A program made the translations under genes and the position numbers. Below the pieces are notes generated by a model that saw nothing but the letters and a program-made list of their open reading frames with translations, made no database searches and had not been told where the DNA came from. From positions 8,514,733-8,578,732 of the forward strand of contig NC_089320.1 of assembly GCF_036669915.1 (NCBI RefSeq): 64,000 bases of DNA, read 5' to 3'. The DNA comes from Pocillopora verrucosa (Eukaryota; Cnidaria; Anthozoa; Scleractinia; Pocilloporidae). Positions within the stretch are counted from its first letter, which is position 1; each line of letters starts with the position of its first letter. Below are positions 24,961-37,800 of this stretch, piece after piece.

Positions 24961-25053
24961 CTGCTGAATAACCCTTTCAGTCGCATTAACGTCGATTTCA
25001 TCAGTAACGGAGGTGTACTCGGTAACTGTAGTTGTCTTTCCTATAACTGACAT
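24961..25053 (-). CDS. Possible first coding exon of an unidentified gene
   Basis: The minus-strand ATG at 25053 opens 31 codons (MSVIGKTTTVTEYTSVTDEI, then DVNATERVIQQ), ending at a CAG followed by GTATTGG that could be a donor. Composition looks coding (Thr/Val/Glu mix, no low complexity). I could not find the next exon or recognise the family. Confidence 0.3.
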
Positions 25054-26370
25054 TGAGCCTAAAGCAAATAGCGCGTCTAAGTATTCTGAGGTTTACGTCT
25101 TCTTGTTGAACTTCAGAAAATCTGCATTAACTTCCCCGAGTCCATGTAGTGTTCTGAAACGAAGATGCGAATAGTTTTCCGAGAGCGAGCTGCTCGAGGA
25201 AACTTTAAGCTTCGAGGAACAGATAATGTCCAAGGACAAACATTTGCATGTACCTATTTTCGCGCAAATAGAGGCTATTGTGTTTATTATCCTTCAAAAA
25301 TTTTGCAATGCGCATTAAAAGATATTACAAACAGTTTACTTTTTTCTGCGTGGAGTGTTTCTTTTTTTCTTCTTTTCCTTTTGTTAGTGCAGGTTCTGCT
25401 ATTAGCAAGCTGTCGTGTAGTAAAACACACCACTAATCAAACTACGTGCGTTGCGATGCAACGAATTCAAGGAATAATAACACAAAAGAAGCTATATTTT
25501 AGACAAGAGATGGTAAAGCAAACGAGGGAGACCTAAGATTACCCGGAGAAGAACCATCAACGAAATTAAGGCTCGCGTCAGTTCACTTGACATGGGATAA
25601 GCCCTGACAGGTAAAATAGGAACGTTCCGATGGGCAATGGTGGTGTTTGAACAAGGTATAATTGTTTTTGAACAAAAGATGAGAACCACTGAACGATGTA
25701 GCCTGAACATTTATTAGCCAGATTCACAATACTGTAGTTAAACGAAGTTTCAGTTTAAAAGAGCCAGACTAGTGATTTACTACTCGTACCCGTTTCTGCA
25801 AACTGAGGAAAGTAAGGTACCGCACAACAAAGAGGAAACTGCCTAAAGATGGGGGAGACGAAGTTTTTCTCAAGAAGAGTATTGAATTTAAATAAAAGCA
25901 AATCGAAAAACGGATTAAGATAATACAAAACATGAAGCAAAACCAAAGCAAGCAACTCGACACGGTGGTATCCTTCATAAAAGCAAAAGATTGTAAAGGT
26001 TCAGTTATAACCTTATGATAAAGAATCAAACTGAAAAGACGTTTTTCTGGCAGTTTAAGTTTTATTGAAGAATTAGCTCGATCGCTATGATGAATGACCA
26101 CTGAAGTAACTTCTTACGTTTTTATTTTTATCCTTTGTAATCACAAGCCAATGGAAACGTACATAAAAAAGGGGAAATAGTCTGTTTGGAGAGTCGCGCC
26201 CAATAACGGAAGCAAGATCCTGCTCTGCGGTTCTTTTTATTTAGCCCAATAAAATAATTAAACTCCCAAAACAAATTGCAGAGGTTATCTTGTAGATTCC
26301 TATTTCGAGGATGTGAGTCAATAACTGAGTTTAAACTCAACTGTTTCAACAGTTTAAACTGTTTAAATTC

Positions 26371-26457
26371 AACCTGTCTAAACACCAAACGCAACATATA
26401 TGTCGCAATTAATGAAACTTACATATTGCGTTTGGTGTTGAGACAGGTGTGAGAGCC
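26371..26457. repeat. Short inverted repeat
   Basis: The arm ACCTGTCTAAACACCAAACG is matched on the right by CGTTTGGTGTTGAGACAGGT, about 30 bp apart, with arms of about 27 bp. Probably the ends of a small MITE. Confidence 0.75.
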
Positions 26458-27919
26458 TTTCTTCATCAAATAATAAAAAGCAAGTAGGAACTGAAGCTAG
26501 AAAATTTAAGGAGGCCTATAATTGACCCGGCTGGATCTTGGGCAAATCTTTTACCATCCGGCTTCAGAAGAGTTAATCTTTTGCATTAAAAATTTTTATT
26601 TCAGTGTTTAAAGCGTTAGCCAGAAGCGTCCACTTGAAATCTCCGATCAAGAATTTTCAGCCCATTATATGGCTCCTCAGAGCATTTGCACCGTAAGTAT
26701 GTTTTGCCCGTTGCATGGGAATTAAATGAGAGAAATTGTGGAATTTTTTAAGGGCTCTTCCTCAAAGTACAAGCTGTAGTTATAAAATAATTTTTACTCT
26801 TAAAGAGCGGTCTAACATTGGAGACGAAGAAAAGATATATTATCAAACCCGCACTACTATGGCTGTAGTGAACTGCGCCAGGTGCTTTACCTCAAAACAA
26901 CTGAGTTTAGGGAGCATTGCACCATGAGAGGTCGCATTCTATAAATCGTGAGATCAACCCAAATGAGGCGAAATAAATGCGACATAAACATGATCATTTT
27001 CGTGTCCGATTGATACAATTGGGTTAGGGTAAATTATGTCCTCTTCAAGTGTGATTTTGAGAGTCTATGAGCAATTTCTGTCAACGTCGTTTATTCTCGT
27101 GGGTTATGTTAAATGTGCCTGATACATGATTCTGACCGAGTTTATGATTTTTTGGACGAATTAAAAAACAGGGTAACAGTGTTCCACGAAAGAGATCTTA
27201 AAAGCTGTTGAATTTTTTTTTTCATTTAGTTTTCGTCATTATTGTTTTCCTCAATGTTTGTCATCCGGAGAAGAGTTTTTTTTTCACCAATTGAGGTTAT
27301 GTCATACCGGAACAAAAATTTTTTTTGTTTCTTTAATTTAGTCTGTTCTGCTTGAGGTATTCATTCACTTTTGCAGCTTAATATTTTCTCTTGTTGCCTT
27401 TATCACTTATTTTCTTCATTAATTAAAAACAATTAGTTTCGCAATGATCGTGTATATTGAATTTGCGTTAATTCATTAAAAGGTTGATAAAAAAAATTAA
27501 AGATATCACTAAGTTGACCCTAATTATTTTCAATGTCAAGTGAAAGATCAAATTTATCCTCCTGGGATATAATTTGTCCAAGGAAACGAATTTTTTAAAA
27601 TTGAATTTCAACTACCGGTAAGTAGTTATTCATTTAGCTCCATGCTTGTGCATGCTTCGTGGTTTTGTCCTGCTAATGGTGGAATATAATTTTACAGCTG
27701 TGTAAAACTTTATAGAGGGTATAGACGGAATCACTATTCTATATTTCATTTCAAGCTAGTTTACCCATATTTGTATTTGCGCCTTTTTTGGTTTGTTTTT
27801 TTCCTCGGAGAGTGATTTTCCACCATATAAAACATTCATTGAACTATTCACTATTCTGGTTGTCATTTGGAACAATGTATGATTGCGTCGAACGCTCTGC
27901 AATTGTATTGTTATAGATT

Positions 27920-28345
27920 TGTTATACCTTTAGATTTGTTATAGATTTGCGCCATTTAATATCTATCTTGCCGCCATCTAGGTATAATTTAAGGCGCAAC
28001 GATGACTCTGCAGCTTTATTAACTTTCCCGAAGATAATATCCAAGAAGACCCTGGCAGATAGATCGTTTAGTTGTGCCGCCCCTAGACTTTGGAATTCGC
28101 TTCCTACCACAATAAGATCTATTTCCAGTTTAGATATTTTTAAAATTAGACTTAAAACTTTTTTATTTAATAGGGCGTTTAATTAGTTCTATAGTTTTTA
28201 TAATTGAATTGCATTATTTTAGAATTGTAATTTTGAACTTCTATTTTAATTTCTAATTTAATATTTATTGTAAGGCGCAGTTGAATATTTTTATAGAAAC
28301 TGCGCGGTATAAATTTAAATTTAATAATAATAATAATAAATTGTT
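27920..28345 (+). mobile_element. 5'-truncated CR1-like LINE 3' end
   Basis: A 79-codon frame ending in TAA at 28186 encodes the usual C-terminal tail of CR1-type ORF2: PSRYNLRRNDDSA, then TLADRSFSCAAPRLWNSLPT and KIRLKTFLFNRAF. It is followed by an AT-rich 3' UTR with a GGCGCAGTT/AACTGCGC hairpin and a (TAA/ATA)n microsatellite tail near 28322-28340. The reverse transcriptase domain is missing, so this is a dead, 5'-truncated copy. Confidence 0.85.
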
Positions 28346-29134
28346 CTCTATAGATTTTTGTGTAAACATTAGTTTTATAAATGGCCTCTTCCTGTACCAT
28401 ATTGAATTTCCCCGCAGCTTTTCATTAAATCTCATGAAAATAATGGATTTAACGAACGTAATTAAATTTTCAGCTCGAAATATGGCAGTTACCATGGTCT
28501 GGTGGTTGTTTCATTTGCATAGTTTTCGCAACAGGGCTTTGGTTCCGCTACGCTTCTGTTGTGATCACTCATCTCGAAATAAGCATGACAAGTCGATGGT
28601 GTGTTGGAGTTATCAACAAAGGAAAAGTGTCGTGGAGATTTGAGGCTGCTTAATTTTTCTACCTTACTTTCAGGTAGGCCTTACATGACAAATTTGACTC
28701 TACCGACAAAGTATTCATTCTAGAAGACTAAGATACGACGTGAGGTTAAAAAACTTTGTCATATCAGTGTTAGGTTTCTGTTCATCTGTGATGTGTTCTT
28801 ATCTCGGCCAATATGTTTCACTTATATTTACAAGAACCAACCTTTAAGATCTTAAGAATGAACGACTTATCGGAAAGTTTCGTAAGGAAACTGTTGTCGG
28901 TACAGGATGTAGCTGTGAATAAACCCAGTAGGCTAGGACAATTTTTAGTTAATCGTCCTCAAAAAACACCGTATGCGTGAGTGCTGTGGTGCATGAACCA
29001 TTTGATATCTTTCACTTGGCAGCACTCACGCAATGGAGTCACAGCTACAATGAATTTAAATCCTCTTATCTTTCAGCATAATCAAGAAGTAAAAGGTTAT
29101 CTTTTTTAAGGTTTTTCTCCAAGTGAAGATTACC

Positions 29135-32100
29135 ATGGCTGAATCGAACAGAACAGTCAATACAGTTTATAAAGTTTGGTCGATAAATGGCAGTGAGTTT
29201 ATCGTCGCCCTGATTTTACTAGGTAAGAGGTGGTATCCAAGCCAAAAAAACAAAATATATATATATATATAGTTCGAAATGACTAAAATGAAACACGCAT
29301 GATTCTCTGTAACTCTGAGTTTCGTGATTACGCACTCGTCAGACAGATTTAAATCTGTCTGACGAGTGCGTAAGCACGAAACTCAGAGTTACAGGGAATC
29401 ATGCGTGTTTCATTTTAGTCGTTTCGAACTGTATTTCGCTCTACACTCATGTATATCGAGCACTTTCCAACAGCATTTGCTACAATTTCCCACAATTATA
29501 TATATATATATATATTATATATATTTAAATATATATATATACCTTGCTAACTGCTCATACAAAGCTCTCAATGCAAAACTTATTATCACAAACAAAACTT
29601 CACTATTCTGTTCGTGATTTCGCTAGATTCTATACGATGAAAACTGAGTATTATCTGCTTATAAGATAAATCTACATGAATTTCCGTTTGAGTATTCCAA
29701 ATATTTTCAGCACGAATTGAAACCCGAAAAGGCTGATTAACGACAATGTGAAGTCCGAATCCAGAGACTTTCTGTCTCTGAGATATCTATTTCGCCTTAA
29801 GGAGCATAATCTTTCCAAGGAAATTTAATTTATTTGCGAAGACATCTAGAGGATTTCTGCCTGCTGGGGAGAGTAGGAGTAATCTAGACAGATTATAGCC
29901 CTGCTAATTAAGCTTGATTAAGAAAAGATTAACCCCCTTTTCAGGGTATATCTCACTGTTCTAAAGAAAAACCTCCATATCCCTGCTGAGGGTATAACCG
30001 TTAGCAATATTCAGAGGTTTATAACATCATAAAAAAACTGAGTGGATTCTAACGCAGGTGTTCTATTATGTTTGTAAAATCGGACTAAGGTATGAGACAT
30101 TTTGGCTTCGCTTCCTTTTTTGAATCAAATTTAGTGTCCTTCAGGTGGTAGAGAGCAGTTTAAGATAGAAGAACTGAGAGCTTGCCTTACCAAGATTGCA
30201 ACACCTCCAGAATCTCAAGATGTATTTTCGATGTGTCTATGGCTTCGCCACGCTTCACCATGGTGATCCTTTCAGCTTAAATTTAAAAAAATTAATCCAA
30301 TTAAATCCATTGTAAGTGTCTATATGTCTTACGCGCCGAGTTTGAGATCCGCATCGTAAATTAAGGACCGAGTTTTTTCATATTGACTTGTGGCCCAAAT
30401 ACATCAAGAATCCTAAAATTATAGCACAAACGGAGGAAAAGGACGGTAAGATATTTATCTCACATTTCTTACGAGTGTCTCACATTGTTTAACGGGTCGA
30501 AGACTCTTCGAAATGTCGTGAGGCGTCACTTAAAGTCAGCAATCACTCTCCAGCCATCATTCGGGTCGATTTCAAGAATTGAAGAATAATAATCATGAAT
30601 GCTTTTTTCCTAATCGTCTCTATAGCCTTTTTGAGCCCCTACAGGTCTTTCTAAGTTAAGCTTATGACGTCGCTATATGCGTTAACAATATAATTTCCTT
30701 TATGTAGTCGTCAGGTTCTAATGACGTTAAATGTTTTAATGACGTCAACTCTCGATGTGGATATTAAGCTATGAATTTGGTAATAACATCTTTAATACGG
30801 TCGTCAAATTGTTATTAACGTCGTCGAGTCAACGACGTCGTTAATTCCCTTATCATCTTAAGTTTGTATACGATGTCGATAACTTACAGCACGCAATAAA
30901 TTTTCGATAAAGTTTATGACAACGTTAATATCATGGAATCATTTACTCCTTGTCTGTATTTTGACTCGTCCTACGGGCTCATCAAAATACGCGGCTCAAC
31001 TCGCAAAAATACTCAGTGATACTACACACCAAAATGATTGGTAAGATATGCAAATATAATAGATTGTCCAGTTTCAAGCTCTCATATGTCAAGATTGGCT
31101 GAGAAAAGAAACAAAGATCCACACACTCATGTTATATCCATAATCATCTTGTAATCCTTGCAATTATTTCATCATGCACATGTTTCTAATGATCCTGTGC
31201 TCTATCTCCCTCTTTGAACAGCTGCTGTGCAAATTTTGGTCTCCGGTAGTCATTTTTTTCAGCTTTGTCCCCTACCTACTTTTCATTTCCGCAAAGAAGC
31301 ATTAGAAAATTTTTTTGTTTTAGCTCGTGTAGACTCTCGAAGCCCTCAAAACAGCAGTCTATAGTAAGGTCATTTCAACACATCGCACTGGTCTCTGACT
31401 CGTAACATTCTATTCCTGAAGAAAATAGGTATGTTGGTTTATCGATCTCTGGGCAATGATTCCAAAACCTTACTGGTACAACAATTTTTCTCCGGACTAT
31501 CATAAATTTCCTATCAATGTATAAAAATCCCAACATGTACACAGCTCATGTTGTCCTTCATGTGTGGATCCTCGTGTGATCCTATGCAACTCGCAGCACT
31601 GTATTTACTTATCACAAGTTTCACAAAAATTCAGTCAATTTTTATTGCTAGTCAAAGGACTTTAAGAGCAATTTGGAATGAAAAAAAAGTACAGGTAAGC
31701 GTTGCATAGACCAATGCTGTTAAGGAAAGATGTTACGAGCTTGGGATTGTGTAGTCTGATCGTGGAAGGGTGACTGACGTTTCGACAAGCTGAGCAGCTC
31801 AGGTTGTCCACACAAACAGTCATAGTCAAAGGTAAGGTCTTTTCAGGAAATGATCAACTGTAACTCCGAGGGTTCAAACCACTTTCTCACTGCTGCTGTT
31901 ATGGAAATTAATGTACAGGTTATACCTAAACTATAGCGTTTTAAAATTTTCCTCAGACAACTTGTGCGACTGATAACCCTTTTTATGTGACCCGCGCACT
32001 TTTTGTTAACACTTCTCTAATAAATGATCTATTTTTTCTTTCTTGAAGGAATCATCTCACTGGTTGGTTTATTCGGTAACTCTATAGTTGCTTCTATTAT

Positions 32101-33624
32101 TGTTTCAAGTCGACGGCGCGGTCGGCGGTCGGCCGTGCAGTTGTTTCTCCTTCACCTGGCGATTTCAGACTTGCTTGTATGTATAGTGTGCATACCACTG
32201 ACTATATGGATCAATTTCTACTATCCAGAACAGGACAAACCAGGAGCTGGTGCGGTGTGTAAGATAGCACGATACGTCCAGGTAAGAACATTTTCAAGGT
32301 TTAGCTTGTTATACAAGCATTCATTTAACGAGTCAGCGGGGAAAACCCATTCATGGAATCATTATTCAGGTAACAAATTATCAGACATAGTCCCTGCTAT
32401 CGACAAAGCGCGCGAATCTATTTTCATTTACACTAGAGATCATTGATATGCGCTAAACTAGACCACTTTTTCGCAAATCAGTGGGACTATTGTTCGCATT
32501 CCACTTGTTCTAGTATGGTCTCATAGGTTGAGCAAAAAACATAAAGAATTAAATACCGTCATATTATTAACCAGCCATAAAGAAAGGGAATAGATATACT
32601 TTCTCCACTAGACTCTTCTAAACAATTTTACGATTATAACAATAACAGAAAGCAAACTTTAGTATCTTTAAAGAATTTGATTCAAAATAAATATCAGTCT
32701 CCCTCTTTTTTCTCTTTTTAATTTTAATTAATATGATGTCAAAAAGATGTACCAAATAAGCGCTATTAACCATTGCAGGCGCATTTTTTCTTTTAGTTTC
32801 TCGCGCCATCCAGCTCTATCTGTTTACTAACTGTGATCAGCATTGATCGTTACTACTCTCTGGTTCGTCCATTGCAAGCGATGAAAACTTGGCTCCGCCC
32901 TAAAGTTCTAATCAGTGCGGGATGGATCTACGGAGGCAGCATTTTCCTTCCCACGTTCTACTTCGCTGACACCGAGGATATCCAATCAGGAAACGAAACG
33001 TTTTGGTATTGCCGTACCATTCCTAACAACACAACAGCCGGTTTCATCTACCTGTTGTTCCTTTCCATCTTTGGATTCGGTATTCAGTTAATCACTATAA
33101 TTGTGTTGTACAGTCGCGTGGGAAAGGCAGTGTGGAGCCGAGAAAGAAAAATTTCTCGCTCTGGAACACTGTCTAGGGCTACTTCAGAATCGCTGGACAA
33201 AACAAGAAAACGCGTCACTAAGATGCTTTTAATTGTCGTTATATGCTTTCTCCTCTGTTGGGCGCCGTTTGTCATATACACTGGCTTCATTGAGAGATCA
33301 GTTGCCCCATTCCCTAATCCAGCCGATACTGTACGAGTTATTACCTATGGCTTTGGGCTTTTCAATTCAGTTTGCAATCCATTCATCTACTTTTTTAACA
33401 GCCCAAATTTTCGGAGAGATTCTCTACGCAAAGTTTGTTTGGAAGTCATAGATGCAATTGGACAAGATGAAAACAAGGCCCACCGCTCAGACAGCACAAC
33501 AAGGAGTTCAGTCGTGGCAAGTAAACCAGACTCGGTTGTGGGGCCAACCGAAATAAACGGTTCACAACAAAATGGCATTGACAACGATGTGCGTGATAAC
33601 CAGACTCACGATACCAGACTTTAA
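29135..33624 (+). CDS. Class A (rhodopsin-family) neuropeptide-type GPCR, complete
   Basis: Seven-transmembrane receptor of the plasma membrane. Three exons fit in phase: 29135-29222, 32049-32281, 32797-33624, giving 382 residues. The first exon, easily missed, supplies the ATG and an extracellular N-terminus with two N-glycosylation sequons (NRT, NGS). It joins to complete helix 1 (LLGIISLVGLFGNS, N40). Other landmarks are LHLAISDLLVC (D70) in helix 2, C100 at the top of helix 3 paired with a Cys in WYCRTIP, IDRYYSLVRP (the DRY motif, 124-126), CWAPFVIY in helix 6 and NPFIYFFNS (NPxxY) in helix 7. The tail is hydrophilic and Ser/Thr-rich. It looks like the peptide receptors annotated as neuropeptide FF-, QRFP-, galanin- or tachykinin-like; the ligand cannot be told from sequence. 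AATAAA at 34389 may end the transcript. Confidence 0.95.
29272..29429. repeat. 158-bp near-perfect palindrome (foldback element) in a TA repeat
   Basis: Two arms of about 79 bp, starting GTTCGAAATGACTAAAATGA and centred on AGATTTAAATCT at 29350, differ at only a few bases. (TA)n tracts flank it on the left (about 29255-29270) and, farther off, on the right (29498-29541). There is no ORF. It lies 50 bp inside intron 1 of the GPCR gene. Confidence 0.92.
29430..32048. other. Rest of GPCR intron 1
   Basis: It holds the TA-rich tract 29498-29541 and a repeat copy at 31847-31935. Otherwise I recognise nothing; no exon is needed here because exons 1 and 2 join in phase. Confidence 0.5.
31847..31935 (+). 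repeat. Dispersed repeat copy (pair with 3405-3500)
   Basis: Matches 3405-3500 over about 90 bp with many substitutions; shared blocks include AATGATCAA/ATGATCAA, GGTTCAA and TTAATGTAC. A segment just before it (GACTGACGTTTCGACAAGCT) may belong to the same element. Confidence 0.45.
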
Positions 33625-35184
33625 AACGTGGACCCGTTCGCTATCTGTGACCAGATCTGACTTGTACAGTGAGCTGGAAAATACAGGTTTTCCAGCAGCT
33701 AAAAGTTGAGACAGGAATGAAATCTATGATAAGAGATTTTCTAGAATCCTGACGTTGTGTGGTGTCAGTGATATATTATTCAGTGAGGATCAAGTAAGTT
33801 ACTTAGGTGATTAGATAGATGCGCTCTTTTCGGTCGAGAATTATACCACAGTCTAGTTATGATCCTATCAAGCACAGTAATGATTACTAATTTTCAAAAT
33901 CGAAGTAGGGACAAATGAAAATTTATGAATTGCATCTAGTTCCAATTGAGTAATTATACTAACACAGTCAATGGATGTTGTCGTATAATCAATTACTAAA
34001 CTCAGTTTCACAACAGAATAAGGTGCTGTAAATCAGAAATTTATTACTCGCTTGAAATTTGCACGTATATGTATTATTTTAAACTGTTTATGACATTACT
34101 CAGTCAACTGTCATGGAAATCGCGAAGGAAAGAAATAACAAGCTTCGTTGTAAAACAGGGAGAGACGCCTTAGATATTACCTGAGCTGCTGTGGAAGCAA
34201 TATGAAATTCTCGACTCTATCAAACGCGAGATCATTAATGCATCAATGAGTTTTTCTAATCGAGATAATCTCATGAGTCTTAGTCAAAAAGCCTCCGTCG
34301 CATTATAATATGATTCTGATTATGTAAAAAAATGAATATATTCTCGCTGTGTATGATACGCTGCTAATTCAAAATATATGATCCAGTCAATAAAGAAAAA
34401 TTTTCAGAGTACTTTCTCGTTGTGTAGAGATCTAATATTTTGTTCTCTCTTATGGTAGTCACCTCCTTATAAAGCAATCTTCATTAAGCTTGAGGATATA
34501 TATTACTTGTGTTACTTAGTTCGATTATGCGTGCTTTTGAAAAGGAACCTTCTGAAGTGCAGTAATAATATCTAATCAGAAAAGAAAAGGCTGCATCATA
34601 GCTAACATTTCTCTTAGATTTTTCTTAATTTTCTCAATTTTTATTACTCTTGATGTAAGTGTCTTCGTCTCGAGCGTATAGAAAAATTTCCTGTACGATG
34701 ATCGTAGCGTTACTAAATGTTCAGTTTTTTAACTGAACTAGTCAATCTAGAAGTAAGTTACTTCTAGATTGACTTCAGTTACTTCTGAACTTGCTATGAT
34801 TTTTTTTTTAACAAATGAAGTTGCCATAGCAACTATATAACTTTTTAAAAGCACTCACGATTTCAGCTTCATTCGCATGTAATTCAGAAACAAGTTCGGT
34901 GAACTAAAATGAAAAAAGCCTATCGAGATTCACATTTCCGTAAAGTCTGAAGCCCTCACCGACCCCAGTTTTTAGTAACAGGAACATTTAAGTCATTTGT
35001 GTTTTTAAGAGGCTGTAGAGCTGATTTGACAATCTTTGATGTCGCGAAAGATTCCTTGGGAACTCACACAGCCTAGTTGCACCCAAACTGAGATGATCTG
35101 GGGACGAGAGTGTTGGAACCGCCTGGCAGATCGGCTGCTGATGCGGAAAAATATATCATAGTGGAAGTCTTGTCAGAGCTGAAA
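33625..35184. other. Intergenic region between GPCR and four-repeat protein gene
   Basis: Holds the likely 3' UTR of the GPCR gene, a 35-bp hairpin at 34740-34774 and the promoter of the next gene. No other coding sequence is supported. Confidence 0.45.
34740..34774. repeat. Perfect 35-bp hairpin
   Basis: AGTCAATCTAGAAGTAA is followed after one base by its exact reverse complement, giving a 17-bp stem. A looser pair of outer arms (GTTCAG...CTGAAC) surrounds it. It lies in the intergenic region, so it could be a small foldback element. Confidence 0.85.
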
Positions 35185-37800
35185 ATGGGAGGTTCTCAAT
35201 CTAACTTACCTCCCCGTCCTCTTGGTTTTGAATATATGTGTATAGCTATTCGCCACCCCGATAAAATTCGTGTCATTCATGGTACAGATCGCGAAATTAG
35301 CATCCTCCGTCAAACCATCCAAGAAACATGGCTTCGAGGAATCCAAAGAGAATCATTCCTTCTTAATGGAGCTCATGAATTCAAGTTGAATGGATATCCA
35401 TTTTCTCTGAATATTTCATCCGGCGATGCCGTACTTTCCCGGACAATGGCTGGTGCTGTCCTTCACAGACTATATTGTGATGGATGGAAGCTGCTGGCTT
35501 CTAGTGACTTGACCAGAACAACAGATCTTACTACGTGGATCTTTAAGAAAATATCGATTACACTGTTGTCCTCCCAGCCATTCGTGGTTGTGGGCCTCAG
35601 CAGCACTGATACTTTAATGATACTCAATGCACCTGCCGAACTCCATCAAACTTTCAAAGACATAGTCGACAAATCATGGCCATTTGGAATCCAAAGGTGG
35701 TCGTATGAGAATTTTGTGTTATTTATCAAGTTGAAAGGAACGCCTTGGCATCCAGACGGAGAGGAAACAGTTCATTCAAGAGTGCTTCTGCAAACGCTTG
35801 TCACTGATCTGTATGTGAGGCAATGGAGATTGTACGGAAATTCCAACCTTAAAAGTGGTACCAACACCTTCTTCTTTGAACACGACCCAAGCATTGCTTT
35901 AGGGCAGCCCTGCCCACCACACTTCACCATAAGCCTCAACAAGTACGACACCTTGAGGTTGATTGGAATTCCAGACAGCTTGACTTCTGCTGTACGTGAT
36001 GTCATCCAAACCAACTGGCCAAGAGGTATTCAGGAAGAGTCACGCTACTCTTTGAGCTGGCAGTTTAAGCTGCGTGGAAACCCTTGGTGGGCTTCAGGTG
36101 AAGAGGCAGTAATTTCGAGGTATCTAATACTGAAAATAATTGAAGCAATGCAGGCATATGGATGGAGCATTGTCACTAGTATTGACAGCTCAAGGAAATT
36201 GTCAGATAAGAGTTCCCTTCTTTTCAGACAGTCACAGCCAAGGCAGGCTCCAGTTTTCTGTATAAGTTTGAATGAGACAGACAAACTGCGACTAATAAAT
36301 GCACCTGAAGACATTGCAAAGGTAAGAGCATAAATAATGCAAATCATTTTTTAGAAGACTTGTTTCAACCTCTCTTGCAAGCCCTTCCCCATTTAGCACT
36401 TTGAGAGTCTATCATTAATCTCCTCTTTGTGATGAGCCCAACTCTTCCCTCCTGCCCATAAACAAAAACTTGATCCAAAATAAAAACACAGGAGAAATAG
36501 TTCTGTTAAGTAGATATGGTATAGCTTTACATTAAGTAATATTACAACATGATCTGCAGGTTGTGGATGATTTTCTCTTTTTTATTGGTACAACTAGATG
36601 CGTTACTGTGTGCACTCAGGCTTCTCCATGTAATTAAACTTGGTTTGCAGAAATAAATGTATCTGGCAGTAGTCTGCCAGTGCCCAACAACAAAGCTATT
36701 GAAATATTATCAATTGAATTGATAACGTAAATTAGCCTCTGTAAAGAGCTTAAAAGCTTTCATTTCCAGCGTTAGCCCTACTTGACATAGGGCTAAGGCT
36801 TTACTTTGCATAGTGTGATCTTATGTCTTCTCTCACCTTTATTTTCACCATCGAATCGTTCTCTACATTTCCCGTTTAGTTAGTAGTTTTGTCTAGGATA
36901 TCACAATCATCAATTGTCAAGATAACAACAGTCTCTGCATAGCTATCTACATACTATTTTCACTTCTGTGTTAATTGGGTACAGTTTTTCATAATGTTAA
37001 AATATTCGACAGTATCAGTTCTGGCAGTTATAGATGATCCTTTGAGTGCTTCAAACTCCATAGGTGGCTTACTAAATCAGTAAGACTGCTCAATAAAAGA
37101 TTCACTTGAAAGAGTTTGCTCTTAGGACTCTCATAGTGTCTCTTGTATCTTCGAGAAGACTTTTGTATTTACGGGGAAAACTCCTTTGCATTTCAAAAGT
37201 GCAATAATGATCCTGTAAGTGTATTGGACTACAATAAAGACAGATAGCTTCACTTCACTTTCTTTCTTTTTTTTATTTCCTATGGAGGCCCAATTCAAAC
37301 ATGATTGAAAAACTGTTAAACATCACAAAATAATGCTTTTATAACTTTCTTTCCATGTTGATGTTTAGAAATGTCAAGATGTGATTTATGCACAGTACGC
37401 CCTTGGTATTCAGAGAGTGCAGCGCTATGGAAATAGTCTTGAATTTAAACTACTGGGTAATCCTTGGGGAGATGGAATTAGTGGACATGATGGAATCCAT
37501 GGCAGAAGTCTGATATGCCACTTGGTCCATGTACTGGCAAACCACCATTGGAAGCTTGTCACATCAGCAGATGTGTCAGCAAAGTATGTCCACCGCGACA
37601 AAGCTCCTGATTATCCAATAGATGTGGACAGCTTATTCTTCACTTTTGACCCAACAGCTGTACAGTCATCAGCACCAGCACCACCGTACTTTCAGGGGTA
37701 TTCTCAACCATTTGCACAGCCTTCTCCTTCATATGGCTTTCTTCAGCAAAATGCTCCTCCACCTTATGACCCACCAGCCTATGGTGCACAGTTTTCTTAA
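35185..37800 (+). CDS. Unrecognised protein with four tandem copies of a ~105-residue domain and a PPxY tail
   Basis: Two exons, 35185-36321 and 37369-37800, join in phase 0 to give 522 residues. I cannot name the family. Four diverged repeats are visible at about 15-123, 132-236, 245-351 and 356-475. Each has the pattern DxLRLIxxP, then VIxxxWxxGIQR, FKLxGxPW, a central SRxL helix-like segment and WxLxxSxD. Repeat 4 lacks the Trp in the second motif and is interrupted by the intron near its start. The tail (476-522) is Pro/Tyr/Gln-rich with NAPPPYDPPAYGAQFS, containing a PPxY motif of the kind bound by WW domains. I chose the ATG at 35185 because it gives MGGSQS, a plausible N-myristoylation start, just before repeat 1; the frame is also open from an upstream non-ATG position at 35110. 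A membrane-associated adaptor is a guess. AATAAA at 38109 fits a 3' end. Confidence 0.88.

Larger units (their letters stand above)
21928..27919. other. Gene-poor interval with a few weak exon-like segments
   Basis: No gene could be assembled between the ligand gene's ATG and the LINE tail at 27.92 kb. Three segments look exon-like and are listed separately: 22714-22869 (+), 23708-23840 (+) and 24961-25053 (-). A 27-bp inverted repeat lies at 26371-26457. The rest is AT-rich without recognised content. Confidence 0.4.

Noticed and set aside
25165..25536. 123-codon plus-strand frame with a hydrophobic stretch
   Set aside because: The hydrophobic run comes from a T-rich tract; there is no domain or splice support.
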